Shown here: positions 18,650 to 27,246 of the stretch, piece by piece
Position numbering within the stretch: position 1 is the first letter of the stretch
Layout: each line of letters begins with the position of its first letter
Assembly (NCBI RefSeq): GCF_029893635.1
Contig: NZ_JARXYR010000002.1
Coordinates: 2,269,001 to 2,333,000 of the forward strand
From: Variovorax sp. TBS-050B
Lineage (GTDB): Bacteria > Pseudomonadota > Gammaproteobacteria > Burkholderiales > Burkholderiaceae_C
Length of the DNA stretch: 64,000 nucleotides
Direction of reading: 5' to 3'
Notes under the pieces: generated by a model
Database searches by the model: none
What the model saw: only the letters and a program-made list of their open reading frames with translations
What the model was told of the DNA's origin: nothing
Made by a program: the position numbers and the translations under genes

Positions 18650-19821
18650 CCGGCCAGGAAGCGCTCGGCCAGCAGCACCCAGTAGGCGGCGCCAAGGGCG
18701 ACGTTGTCGTCGTTGAAGTCGTAGCCCGGGTTGTGGACCATGCAGGCGCCGGCACTGTCGCCGTCGCCATTGCCGATCAGCAGGTAGCTGCCCGGCACCT
18801 TCTCGAGCATGAAGGCGAAGTCCTCGCTGCCGGTGAGCGGCGGGCCCTGCAGCGTCACGCGCTCGGCGCCCACGAGCTCCAGGGCCACTTCGCGGGCGAA
18901 CGCGGTCTCGGCCGGCGTGTTGACCAGCACCGCGTAGCCCTTGCGCCACTCGACGCGCGCCGTGCAGCCGAAGCTCTCGGCCTGTGCGGCGATGACGGCC
19001 TTGATGCGCCTTTCGAGCAGCGCGCGCACGTCGCGGTCGAGCGCGCGCACGCTGATCTCCAGCGTCGCGCTGGCCGGGATCACGTTGTTGGCCTTGCCGG
19101 CGTGGATGGCGCCCACCGTCACCACGCCCATCTGCAGCGGGTCGACGTTGCGCGACACCACGCTCTGCAGCGCCATCACGATGCTCGCGGCCGCGACCAC
19201 CGGGTCGGCCGTGCGGTGCGGCATGGCGCCGTGGCCGCCCACGCCCTCGACCACCACGGTGGCGTAGTCGGAGGAAGCCATGGCCGCGCCCTCGCGCAGC
19301 GAGAACCGGCCCTGCGGCAGGCCCGGCATGTTGTGCATCGCGAACACCGCATCGCAGGGGTATCTGTCGAACAGGCCGTCCTCCATCATGCGCAGCGCGC
19401 CGCCGCCGCCTTCCTCGGCCGGCTGGAAGATCAGGTGCAGCGTGCCCGAGAAGCGCCCGCGCGTGGCGAGGTGGTGCGCCGCGGCCAGCAGCATCGCGGT
19501 GTGGCCGTCGTGGCCGCAGGCATGCATCACGCCGTGGTTGCAGCTGGCATAGGGCAGGCCGGTGGCCTCGTCGATCGGCAGCGCATCCATGTCGGCGCGG
19601 ATGCCCAGCCGCCGCGTGCCGTCGCCGCGCACCAGGCGGCCCACCAGGCCGGTGCCGCCCAGTCCCTGCGTGACCTCGTAGCCCCAGGCCTGCAGCTTCT
19701 CGGCGACCAGCGCGGCCGTGCGGTGTTCGCCGAAGGCCAGCTCCGGGTGGCGGTGGATGTCGCGGCGGATGCCGATGAATTCGTCGGCGTGGTGCTGCAG
19801 GTCTTCAAGCAGGTTGTGCAT
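18646..19821 (-). CDS. M20-family amidohydrolase (hippurate hydrolase-like)
   Basis: Metal-dependent amidohydrolase of 391 aa. M20D motifs are ADMDALPIDE (metal ligand region), HACGHDGHTAMLLAAA (histidine and aspartate ligands), FQPAEEGGGGA (catalytic and ligand glutamates) and the dimerisation-domain GGHGAMPHRTADPV. PPLTGSEDFAFML and the HNPGYDFND motif complete the active site. It likely removes N-acyl groups from an amino acid; the exact substrate is not predictable. It lies 8 bp downstream of a Bug receptor gene, suggesting that uptake and hydrolysis of one compound are linked. Confidence 0.93.
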   Translation of the reverse strand: MHNLLEDLQHHADEFIGIRRDIHRHPELAFGEHRTAALVAEKLQAWGYEVTQGLGGTGLVGRLVRGDGTRRLGIRADMDALPIDEATGLPYASCNHGVMHACGHDGHTAMLLAAAHHLATRGRFSGTLHLIFQPAEEGGGGALRMMEDGLFDRYPCDAVFAMHNMPGLPQGRFSLREGAAMASSDYATVVVEGVGGHGAMPHRTADPVVAAASIVMALQSVVSRNVDPLQMGVVTVGAIHAGKANNVIPASATLEISVRALDRDVRALLERRIKAVIAAQAESFGCTARVEWRKGYAVLVNTPAETAFAREVALELVGAERVTLQGPPLTGSEDFAFMLEKVPGSYLLIGNGDGDSAGACMVHNPGYDFNDDNVALGAAYWVLLAERFLAG

Positions 19822-19829
19822 GCGGATGC

Positions 19830-20825
19830 CTATTGCGGTTGCAGGTGGATGGATTTTGCGATGTCGCGGTAGCGCGCCGTCTCGCTCTCGAAGAATTTCT
19901 GCGCCTCGGCCAGCGACATCGGCGCCGAGGCCGTCTGCGTCTGCGCGGCCAGCTGCGAGCGCACGCCCGGGTCGGACAGCGTGGCGCCGATCGCCTTGTG
20001 CAGCCGCTGCACCACGTCCTCGGGCGTCTTGCGCGGCACCATGAAGCCGCTCCAGGTCTTGTAGTTGAAGTCCTTGAGTTCCCTGCTCTCGCTCATCGCG
20101 GGCACGTTCTTCAGCAGCTCGGAGCGCTGCGCGCCGAGTTGGCCGATCACCTTCAGCCGCCCCTGCTCGGCCAGTGCACCCATGGCCGCGCTGTAGACCA
20201 GCACCGCGAAATCGACCTGGCCGCCGCCGAGGTCCTGCAGCAGCGGCGCGTTGCCCTTGTAGGGCGCGTGGTTCAGCTGGATGCCGGTCTGCAGCTGCAC
20301 CTTCTCGAGCAGCAGGTGGTAGAGCGAACCGATGCCCACGCTGCCGTAGCTGAGCGGCTGCGCGGGCGACCTGCGGGCCAGCGCGATGAGCTCGTCCACG
20401 GTGTTGGCGGGCAGGTCCTTGCGCGCGACGAACACCATCACCGCGTCGGCCACGGGAGCGACGAGGCGGAAGTCCTCGGCCTTGAGCTTCACGGCCGCGT
20501 TGGCGAGCGGCGAGAGGATCACCTCGTTGGGCGAGCCCTGGAACAGGTAGTAGCCGTCGGCTGGCGCCGAAAGCACCTTCTGCGCGGCGATCGCACCGCT
20601 CGCACCGCCCAGGTTCTCGACGATCACCTGCTGCCCGAGCGCCTGGCCCAGCGGCAGGTTGAAGATGCGCGCCGTCGCGTCCGACGGACCGCCCGCCGGA
20701 TAGGGAACCATGAGGCTCACGGGCTTGGCGGGATAGGGCTGCTGGGCGAGGGAGGCGGCGCCGGTGGCCGCCAGCAGGCCGCAGGCCAGCAGGTCTCGCC
20801 GGCGCGGGAACGAGGACTTCGTCAT
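19830..20825 (-). CDS. Bug-family tripartite tricarboxylate transporter substrate-binding protein
   Basis: Periplasmic binding protein of 331 aa. The N terminus MTKSSFPRRRDLLACGLLAATGAASLAQQ is a signal peptide with a twin-Arg-like run (PRRRDLL), so Tat export is possible. Typical Bug features follow: KPVSLMVPYPAGGPSDATAR, the VIVENLGGASGAIAA block and the GSLYHLLLEKVQ region. No TctA or TctB membrane genes are nearby, as is usual for the expanded Bug family in Burkholderiales. Transcribed divergently from the LysR gene, with a palindromic site between them. Confidence 0.92.
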   Translation of the reverse strand: MTKSSFPRRRDLLACGLLAATGAASLAQQPYPAKPVSLMVPYPAGGPSDATARIFNLPLGQALGQQVIVENLGGASGAIAAQKVLSAPADGYYLFQGSPNEVILSPLANAAVKLKAEDFRLVAPVADAVMVFVARKDLPANTVDELIALARRSPAQPLSYGSVGIGSLYHLLLEKVQLQTGIQLNHAPYKGNAPLLQDLGGGQVDFAVLVYSAAMGALAEQGRLKVIGQLGAQRSELLKNVPAMSESRELKDFNYKTWSGFMVPRKTPEDVVQRLHKAIGATLSDPGVRSQLAAQTQTASAPMSLAEAQKFFESETARYRDIAKSIHLQPQ

Positions 20826-20912
20826 GTGTCGCTTTCCGTGGGTTGTGGGGGCGCACGCGGAGGAAGGAGAGGGCGCCGGAACCGATCGTAGGAGGCTGCA
20901 AATACGCCGTCC

Positions 20913-20932
20913 AATGCATTGTTCTATGCATT
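20913..20932. promoter_or_regulatory. Candidate LysR operator between bug and lysR
   Basis: Two copies of ATGCAT (20914-20919 and 20926-20931) are separated by 6 bp, both flanked by T on the right, forming a dyad of 18-20 bp. The site is in the 145-bp gap between the divergent receptor and LysR genes, 39 bp before the LysR start. Its position suits a LysR-type regulator that represses itself and controls the receptor-amidohydrolase operon. The binding role is inferred from position and symmetry. Confidence 0.5.
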
Positions 20933-20970
20933 AGCATGAGTCGAACTCATCGAACTCGTCGTTTGCAGCC

Positions 20971-21884
20971 ATGACCCTGGTCCAGCTCCGGCATCTGATC
21001 TCGCTGGCCGCCACCGGCTCCTTCAGCGCGTCGGCCGAGGCCATGCACCTGACGCAGCCCGCGCTCAGCCGCAGCATCCGGGCGCTCGAGGACGAACTCG
21101 GCCTGCCGCTGTTCGACCGCGTGGGACGCCGCAACGAACTCACGCCCTTCGGCAAGCAGGTGGTGGAGCGTGCGCGCCAGCTGGTGCTCGATGCCGAGGA
21201 GCTGCACGACAGCGGCCGCCTCACCGGCCAGGCCGAGAGTGGCGAACTGCGCGTCGGCATGGGTTCGGGCCCGGGCGCGATGTTGATGACGCCCCTGCTG
21301 ATGCGCATGGCCGAGCGCCATCCGAAGGTGCGCGTGGTGGTGGCCCGCGGCCACACCGACCTGCTGCTGCAGGCGCTGCGCAGCCGCACGCTCGACGCCC
21401 TGGTGGTGGACGCGCTCTCCCTCAAGCCCGCGCCCGACCTGAAGCTCGACACCGTGCGCGAGATGCGCGGCGTGTTCATGTGCCGCCCGGGCCATCCGCT
21501 CGCCGGCCGGCGCGCGGCGGCGTCCGTTTCGCCGACGTGCAGCGCTATCCGATCGCTTCCACGCCGCTCAGCGACCAGGTCGCGGCGGCGCTGGTGGAGA
21601 CCTACGGCCCGCAGGCGCATCCCGCGGCCTGCGTCACGCTGCAATGCGAGGAACTGCCGAGCCTGGTCGAGGTGGCGCACGCCAGCGATGCGGTGCTGCT
21701 GGCGATCCGCGCGGCCGCGCCGGGGCTGGTGGAGCTGGACATGCGCCCGGCGCTCCGTCGCGTGGCGCGCTTCGCCGTCGTGACGCTCGCGCGCCGCACC
21801 GAGGCCCCCGCGCTGCCGATCCTGCGCGAGCTCGCCGACGAGTTCCTGCGCGATGGCGCGGCGCGAGCAATAATCGACCGATGA
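20971..21884 (+). pseudogene. LysR-family transcriptional regulator with a frame break
   Basis: The N-terminal winged-helix region (MTLVQLRHLISLAATGSFSA, then LTQPALSRSIRALEDELG) and most of the effector domain read in one frame to about 21510. The rest (GGVRFADVQRYPIASTPLSDQ through to the stop) reads in a second frame. The switch lies at the GC-rich run around 21505-21525. The total, 914 bp, is one base short of a whole number of codons. Restoring one base gives a regulator of about 304 aa, the normal size. The last four bases overlap the tldD start (ATGA). Either a recent inactivating deletion or a sequence error explains this. Confidence 0.8.
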
Positions 21885-23341
21885 TCTCCCGCGAACCCAC
21901 CATCGAGCGCCTCGCCACGGCGCAGCAGCTTCTTCTCACGCCCTTCGGCCTCGACGAATCGCACCTGGGCAAGGCGCTTGCCGAGATCACCGCACACCGC
22001 GTGGACGACGCCGACCTGTACTTCCAGTACACGCGCAGCGAAGGCTGGAGCCTCGAGGAAGGCATCGTCAAGACCGGCAGCTTCAGCATCGACCAGGGCG
22101 TGGGCGTGCGCGCGGTCAGCGGCGAGAAGACGGCCTTCGCCTATTCGGACGACATCTCCGAGGCCTCGCTGCTCGATGCCGCGCGCACCGTGCGTTCGAT
22201 CTCATCCGCCGGCCGCACCGCGCGCGTGAAGACCGCGGCGCGGAAGATCGCCTCGAGCCGCTCGCTCTACCGCGGCATCGACCCGATCGCCACGCTCGAC
22301 AGCACGGCCAAGGTCCAGCTGCTCGAACGGGTCGAGAAGCTCGCACGCTCGCGCGACCCGCGCGTGGCGCAGGTGATGGCGGGCCTGGCGAGCGAGTACG
22401 ACGTGGTGCTGGTGGCGCGCGCCGACGGCACGCTCGCGGCCGACGTGCGGCCGCTGGTGCGCCTCTCGGTGACGGTGATCGCCGAGCAGAACGGCCGCCG
22501 CGAGGTGGGCTCGGGCGGCGGCGGCGGCCGCTTCGGCTTGGCCTACTTCGACGACGGAAAGATCGCCGAATACGTCGACCAGGCCGTCAAGGCCGCGCTG
22601 ACCAACCTCGACGCGCGTCCCGCACCCGCGGGCGAGCTGACCGTGGTGCTCGGCTCCGGATGGCCCGGCATCCTGCTGCACGAAGCCATCGGCCACGGCC
22701 TCGAGGGCGACTTCAACCGCAAGGGCTCGAGCGCGTTCTCGGGCCGCATCGGCCAGCGCGTCGCGGCCAAGGGCGTGACCGTGCTCGACGACGGCACCAT
22801 CGCCGACCGCCGCGGCTCGCTCAACGTCGACGACGAAGGCAATGCGAGCCAGCGCAACGTGCTGATCGAGGACGGTATCCTCAAGGGCTACATCCAGGAT
22901 TCGCTCAACGCGCGGCTCATGAAGGTCAAGCCCACCGGCAACGGCCGCCGCGAGAGCTATGCGCACGTGCCGATGCCGCGCATGACCAACACCTACATGC
23001 TCGGCGGCGACAAGGATCCACAGGAAATCGTCGCCAGCATCAAGAAGGGCCTCTACGCCACCAATTTCGGCGGCGGCCAGGTCGACATCACGAGCGGCAA
23101 GTTCGTGTTCTCGGCCAGCGAGGCCTTCTGGGTCGAGAACGGCAGGATCCAGTACCCCGTGAAGGGCGCCACCATCGTGGGCAACGGCCCCGATGCGCTC
23201 ACGCGCGTGACCATGATCGGCAACGACATGGCGCTCGATTCGGGCGTGGGCACCTGCGGCAAGGAAGGCCAGAGCGTGCCGGTCGGCGTGGGCCAGCCCA
23301 CGCTGCGCATCGATGGTTTGACCGTAGGCGGAACGGCCTGA
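21881..23341 (+). CDS. tldD: Metalloprotease TldD
   Basis: A 486-aa PmbA/TldD (U62) family zinc protease, known to act with TldE/PmbA in microcin maturation and CcdA degradation. The metal motif HEAIGHGLEGDFNRKGSS is near residue 260, and the C terminus VGVGQPTLRIDGLTVGG is typical. Length matches E. coli TldD (481 aa). The ATG overlaps the LysR stop. No pmbA/tldE partner is in the window, and a biological link to the adjacent LysR gene is unclear. Confidence 0.96.
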   Translation: MISREPTIERLATAQQLLLTPFGLDESHLGKALAEITAHRVDDADLYFQYTRSEGWSLEEGIVKTGSFSIDQGVGVRAVSGEKTAFAYSDDISEASLLDAARTVRSISSAGRTARVKTAARKIASSRSLYRGIDPIATLDSTAKVQLLERVEKLARSRDPRVAQVMAGLASEYDVVLVARADGTLAADVRPLVRLSVTVIAEQNGRREVGSGGGGGRFGLAYFDDGKIAEYVDQAVKAALTNLDARPAPAGELTVVLGSGWPGILLHEAIGHGLEGDFNRKGSSAFSGRIGQRVAAKGVTVLDDGTIADRRGSLNVDDEGNASQRNVLIEDGILKGYIQDSLNARLMKVKPTGNGRRESYAHVPMPRMTNTYMLGGDKDPQEIVASIKKGLYATNFGGGQVDITSGKFVFSASEAFWVENGRIQYPVKGATIVGNGPDALTRVTMIGNDMALDSGVGTCGKEGQSVPVGVGQPTLRIDGLTVGGTA

Positions 23342-23390
23342 GAGCTTGCTAAGCTCCGCTCCTTCATTTGTTTACAAATAGGAGCGTTCG

Positions 23391-23933
23391 ATGAGGATCA
23401 GGATCAATTCGTCCGCGGCTTTCTATGCCGTGACCGCAGCGGTGGCACTGGCGACGGCCGGTTGCGCCTCGCGCGGCGGTTCGGCCGAGGGCCAGTCCGC
23501 GGCGGCTTCCGCACCACCGGCTGCGGCGCCCGCGGCCGCATCGCGCGGCGGCGCCAAGGCCGGCATGGATGCGCGCGGCAACGTGGTCGATTCCTCGAAG
23601 GTCGAGGCCGGCAGCGGACGCACCGTCAAGGGCCTGAACGGCTACGAAGGCGAGATCACCGGCACCCCGGCGCGCAACAGCAAGTTCGCGCGCCTCCAGA
23701 TCGGCATGAGCGCGAAGCAGGTCACCGACCTCGCCGGCCCGCCGACGGACCAGGGCGCCTACGTCACGGGCAAGGCCTTCATCCCGTTCTACTTCGGCAG
23801 CGATCGGCACCGCTACGAGATGACCTACAAGGGGCAGGGCCGGCTGATCTTCGCCGGCGGCGGCATGGGCGACTACTCGGGCGGCAACCTGATCTGGATC
23901 ATCCACAACCCGAACGAATCGGGCTACCGCTGA
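23391..23933 (+). CDS. BamE/SmpA-like lipoprotein
   Basis: A 180-aa predicted outer-membrane lipoprotein. The signal peptide ends in the lipobox LATAGC (C near residue 25), followed by an Ala/Pro/Ser-rich tether (about 30-55). The mature domain contains ARLQIGMSAKQVTDLAGPPTDQG, the hallmark helix-turn of BamE/SmpA/OmlA folds, then a beta-rich segment (FGSDRHRYEMTYKGQGRLIFAG). It is probably not BamE itself, which is smaller and has a shorter linker. It is followed closely by an intrinsic terminator. Exact role unknown. Confidence 0.75.
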   Translation: MRIRINSSAAFYAVTAAVALATAGCASRGGSAEGQSAAASAPPAAAPAAASRGGAKAGMDARGNVVDSSKVEAGSGRTVKGLNGYEGEITGTPARNSKFARLQIGMSAKQVTDLAGPPTDQGAYVTGKAFIPFYFGSDRHRYEMTYKGQGRLIFAGGGMGDYSGGNLIWIIHNPNESGYR

Positions 23934-23941
23934 GCCATGCG

Positions 23942-23966
23942 AAGCCGGGCGCTTGCCCGGCTTTTG
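23942..23966 (+). terminator. Intrinsic terminator of the lipoprotein gene
   Basis: A 9-bp perfect stem AAGCCGGGC (23942-23950) and GCCCGGCTT (23955-23963) with a GCTT loop, followed by a T-rich run (TTTTGTTTTT). It lies 9 bp after the stop codon and separates the lipoprotein transcript from the aroG leader. Confidence 0.85.
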
Positions 23967-23991
23967 TTTTTCCGTGCTACATTTCGCCCCT

Positions 23992-24126
23992 ATGTCCGCC
24001 GTCCGCGCTTATTTTCTTTGCCTACTTTTGGTTCCCGGTTTCCGGCGGACGAGAGGCGAGCGCGTAAAACGCACACGAACACCCTCCCAAAACCGCCGGT
24101 GGCCCAAAGCCCCCGGCGGTTTTTTT
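23992..24126 (+). promoter_or_regulatory. aroG leader and transcription attenuator
   Basis: A leader before aroG with attenuator architecture. An ATG at 23992 starts M-S-A-V-R-A-Y-F. In the next frame over, codons 24014-24037 read FFAYFWFP and stop at 24065-24067. Deleting one base near 24016 would join them as MSAVRAYFFAYFWFP, a peptide dense in Phe, Tyr and Trp. Complementary segments are 1 TCCGCCG (23995-24001), 2 CCGGCGG (24042-24048), 3 CCGCCGG (24093-24099) and 4 CCGGCGG (24113-24119). Pairing 3:4 followed by seven T (24120-24126) makes a terminator; 2:3 would be the antiterminator. Ribosome stalling at aromatic codons would favour 2:3 and read-through. Confidence 0.75.
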
Positions 24127-24159
24127 ATGCCCTGAAGATTTCACGACAAGGACCCAACC

Positions 24160-25278
24160 ATGAGCACGAACACTGCCCCGGCCAGCGACAGCTGGTATGC
24201 GAACGTCGAAAAGACCAGCAAGACCGACGACGAACGCATCAAGGACATCAACGTGCTGCCCCCTCCCGAACATCTGATCCGCTTCTTTCCGATCCGCGGT
24301 ACGCCGGTCGAGACGCTGATCGACACCACCCGCCGCAACATCCACAACATCATGGCGGGCAAGGATGACCGGTTGCTGGTGGTCATGGGGCCCTGCTCGA
24401 TCCACGACCCGGCCGCGGCGCTCGACTACGCGCGGCGCCTGAAGCAGGAGCGCGAGAAGTACGCCGGCACGCTCGAGATCGTGATGCGCGTGTACTTCGA
24501 GAAGCCGCGCACCACGGTCGGCTGGAAGGGCCTGATCAACGACCCCTACCTCGACGAAAGCTACCGCATCGACGAGGGCCTGCGCATCGCGCGCCAGCTG
24601 CTCATCGACATCAACCGGCTCGGCCTGCCCGCGGGCAGCGAGTTCCTCGACGTGATCTCGCCCCAGTACATCGGCGACCTGATCGCCTGGGGCGCGATCG
24701 GCGCGCGCACCACCGAAAGCCAGGTGCACCGCGAGCTGGCCTCGGGCCTGTCGGCGCCGATCGGCTTCAAGAACGGCACCGACGGCAACATCCGCATCGC
24801 CACCGATGCGATCCAGGCCGCGGCGCGCGGCCATCACTTCCTCTCGGTGCACAAGAACGGCCAGGTCGCGATCGTGCAGACCAACGGCAACCGCGACTGC
24901 CACGTGATCCTGCGCGGCGGCAAGGCGCCGAACTACGACGCGGCGAGCGTGGAAGCGGCCTGCAGCGACCTCGAAGCCGCGAAGCTGCCGCCGACGCTGA
25001 TGGTCGACTGCAGCCATGCCAACAGCTCCAAGCAGCACCAGAAGCAGATCGACGTCGCCAGGGACATCGCGGACCAGATCGCCGGCGGCTCGAAGCGCGT
25101 CTTCGGCGTGATGGTCGAGAGCCACCTGCAGCCGGGCGCGCAGAAGTTCACGCCGGGCAAGGACCAGATCGCGGGGCTCGAGTACGGCAAGAGCATCACC
25201 GATGCCTGCCTGGGCTGGGACGATTCGGTACAGGTGCTCGATACGCTGTCGCAGGCGGTCAAGCGCCGCCGCGGCTGA
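24160..25278 (+). CDS. aroG: 3-deoxy-7-phosphoheptulonate synthase (DAHP synthase, class I)
   Basis: First enzyme of aromatic amino acid synthesis, condensing phosphoenolpyruvate with erythrose 4-phosphate; 372 aa, close to E. coli AroG (350 aa). Type I-alpha motifs include LLVVMGPCSIHDPAAALDYA, EIVMRVYFEKPRTTVGWKG, IGFKNGTDG and the metal-binding MVDCSHANSSKQH. Which amino acid inhibits it cannot be read directly. It follows an attenuator leader with aromatic codons, so transcription is likely tied to aromatic amino acid supply. It stands alone with a convergent cupin gene 1 bp past its stop. Confidence 0.96.
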   Translation: MSTNTAPASDSWYANVEKTSKTDDERIKDINVLPPPEHLIRFFPIRGTPVETLIDTTRRNIHNIMAGKDDRLLVVMGPCSIHDPAAALDYARRLKQEREKYAGTLEIVMRVYFEKPRTTVGWKGLINDPYLDESYRIDEGLRIARQLLIDINRLGLPAGSEFLDVISPQYIGDLIAWGAIGARTTESQVHRELASGLSAPIGFKNGTDGNIRIATDAIQAAARGHHFLSVHKNGQVAIVQTNGNRDCHVILRGGKAPNYDAASVEAACSDLEAAKLPPTLMVDCSHANSSKQHQKQIDVARDIADQIAGGSKRVFGVMVESHLQPGAQKFTPGKDQIAGLEYGKSITDACLGWDDSVQVLDTLSQAVKRRRG

Positions 25279-25279
25279 G

Positions 25280-25789
25280 TCAGAGCATTCGCGCGAGTTC
25301 GGGCCAGTGGTGGCGCATGGCGGCGGCTTCGTCGCTGTCCGGCGCCACCAGGGAGAAGTCGGCGAAGTCGAAGCCCGGGCCCACCATGCACGCGACCAGG
25401 GTGTAGTCGCCCTGCGTGTGGCTCTGGATCGGCTGCGCGGCCTGCCACTGGCCGGCCGGCACCACATGCTGGGGTCGCGTCCCGTGCGCGTCGATCGGAC
25501 CGAGCCGCAGGTGCGCCGGCGCGGTGCGCATCGCGGCGTCGCAGGTCCAGAGCGCCAGCGGCACGCCCTCGAGGTGGACCCAGACCTCGTCCGACAGCAC
25601 GCGGTGCCAGCGCGAGTGCTGGCCCGCCTCGAGCAGGAAATAGATGCTGGTGAGCGCGCTGCGCGCGCCCCGGCCGTCGGCGGGCAGCACGCCCGCTGCG
25701 GAGCGGAAGACCTCGGCGTACCAGCCGCCCTCGGGATGGGGCTGCAGCCGCAGGGCGTCGATCAGCTCGCGCGCGCGCATGGCACTCAT
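25280..25789 (-). CDS. Cupin-family protein (DUF985)
   Basis: A 169-aa single-domain cupin of the DUF985 (cupin_5) family. It starts with a helical ELIDALRLQPHPEGGWYAEVFRS motif, contains the core HRVLSDEVWVHLEG, and ends with PGFDFADFSLV, the family C-terminal motif. Members such as yeast YML079w have a sugar-isomerase-like fold but no proven reaction. The ATG at 25789 overlaps the mpl stop as ATGA, so it is translated from the mpl message. Whether it has a cell-wall role is unknown. Confidence 0.85.
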   Translation of the reverse strand: MSAMRARELIDALRLQPHPEGGWYAEVFRSAAGVLPADGRGARSALTSIYFLLEAGQHSRWHRVLSDEVWVHLEGVPLALWTCDAAMRTAPAHLRLGPIDAHGTRPQHVVPAGQWQAAQPIQSHTQGDYTLVACMVGPGFDFADFSLVAPDSDEAAAMRHHWPELARML

Positions 25790-27192
25790 GACGCGGCGGC
25801 GGCCGCGCGCAAGGCCGCCAGCAGCTTGTCGTGCACGCCGCCGAAACCGCCATTGCTCATGCAGACGATGTGGTCGCCCGGGCGTGCCTGGGCCACGATC
25901 CGATCCACCAGCGGCGCGATGGCATCGGCCACCTGCGCGCGTGCACCCATCGGCGCCAGCGCCGCCGCCGCGTCCCAGTCGAGGCCGGCGGTGTGGCAGA
26001 ACGACAGGTCGGCCGCCTCCAGGCTCCACGGCAGCTGGGCCGCCATGACGCCGAGCTTCATCGTGTTGCTGCGCGGCTCGAAGGCCGCGAGGATGCGATC
26101 GCCCTGGCGGCCTTCGGCATCGAGCTTGCTGCGCAGGCCGTCCAGCGTGGTCCGGATGGCGGTGGGATGGTGCGCGAAATCGTCGTACACGGTGATCGCG
26201 CCGCCCGCGCCTTCGACGCTGCCGCGCAGTTCCATGCGCCGGCGCACGTTGCGGAAGCTGCCGAGCGCGCGGGCCGCGTCAGCCGGCGCCACGCCCACAT
26301 GTTCGGCGGCGGCGATCGCGGCCAGCGCGTTCATCTGGTTGTGCAGGCCCGACAGCGCCCATTCGACGCGGCCCACGGGTTGGCCATGGCGCAGCACGTC
26401 GAAGGCGTCGTGCGTGCCGCTCGCCTGCCATTCGCCGCCCGCGCCGAAGCGTGCGAGCGCGCTCCAGCAGCCCTGGGCCAGCACGCGCTGCAGGCTTGGC
26501 TCGGTGGCGTTCACCACCAGCCGGCCGCTCGCGGGCACGGTGCGCACGAGGTGATGGAACTGCCGTTCGATGGCCGCGAGGTCGTCGAAGATGTCGGCGT
26601 GGTCGAACTCCAGGTTGTTCAGGACCGCCGTGCGCGGGCGGTAGTGGACGAACTTGCTGCGCTTGTCGAAGAAGGCGGTGTCGTATTCGTCGGCCTCGAT
26701 CACGAAGGCCGGGCCGTCGCCAAGCCGCGCCGACACCCCGAAGTCGAGCGGAACCCCGCCGACCAGGAAGCCCGGCGCCTTGCCGCCCTGTTCGAGCACC
26801 CAGGCCAGCATCGAGGTGGTGGTGGTCTTGCCATGGGTGCCGGCCACCGCGAGCACGTGGCGGCCGAGCAGCACATGCTCCGCCAGCCATTGCGGCCCGC
26901 TGGTGTAGGGCTTGCCGGCGTCGAGGATGGCTTCCATCAGCGGGAACTTCGGCGCACCGTCGGGCAACCGCGCCCGCGAGACCACGTTGCCAACCACGAA
27001 CACGTCGGGGGCGAGCGCGAGCTGGTCGGCGCCGAAGCCTTCGATCAGGTCGATGCCGAGTGCGCGCAGCTGGTCGCTCATGGGCGGGTACACGCCGGCA
27101 TCGCAGCCCGTGACGCGGTGGCCGGCCTCGCGCGCCAGCGCGGCCAGACCGCCCATGAACGTGCCGCAAATGCCAAGAATATGTATGTGCAT
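25786..27192 (-). CDS. mpl: UDP-N-acetylmuramate:L-alanyl-gamma-D-glutamyl-meso-diaminopimelate ligase
   Basis: Peptidoglycan recycling ligase of 468 aa that attaches the recovered murein tripeptide to UDP-MurNAc. It begins MHIHILGICGTFMGGLA (nucleotide loop), has the ATP-binding AVAGTHGKTTTTSMLAWVL, the substrate segment VIEADEYDTAFFDKRSKF, and the C-terminal YDDFAHHPTAIRTTL. The VGNVVSR and AFEPRSNTMKLG features distinguish Mpl from MurC. ampD at 39 kb belongs to the same recycling pathway. It is divergent from the gene at 27247, with a 54-bp gap. Confidence 0.95.
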   Translation of the reverse strand: MHIHILGICGTFMGGLAALAREAGHRVTGCDAGVYPPMSDQLRALGIDLIEGFGADQLALAPDVFVVGNVVSRARLPDGAPKFPLMEAILDAGKPYTSGPQWLAEHVLLGRHVLAVAGTHGKTTTTSMLAWVLEQGGKAPGFLVGGVPLDFGVSARLGDGPAFVIEADEYDTAFFDKRSKFVHYRPRTAVLNNLEFDHADIFDDLAAIERQFHHLVRTVPASGRLVVNATEPSLQRVLAQGCWSALARFGAGGEWQASGTHDAFDVLRHGQPVGRVEWALSGLHNQMNALAAIAAAEHVGVAPADAARALGSFRNVRRRMELRGSVEGAGGAITVYDDFAHHPTAIRTTLDGLRSKLDAEGRQGDRILAAFEPRSNTMKLGVMAAQLPWSLEAADLSFCHTAGLDWDAAAALAPMGARAQVADAIAPLVDRIVAQARPGDHIVCMSNGGFGGVHDKLLAALRAAAAAS

Positions 27193-27246
27193 CAAGGGAT
27201 TCTAGGGAGTCTGTCGGGCTTCATCCTTTGCGGGCAAAATGCATCG

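Noticed and set aside
23953..24135. A 60-codon frame crossing the aroG attenuator as a standalone gene
   Set aside because: It runs through the terminator hairpin and its N-terminal part lies in the preceding terminator; the leader-peptide reading with a one-base shift explains the region better.
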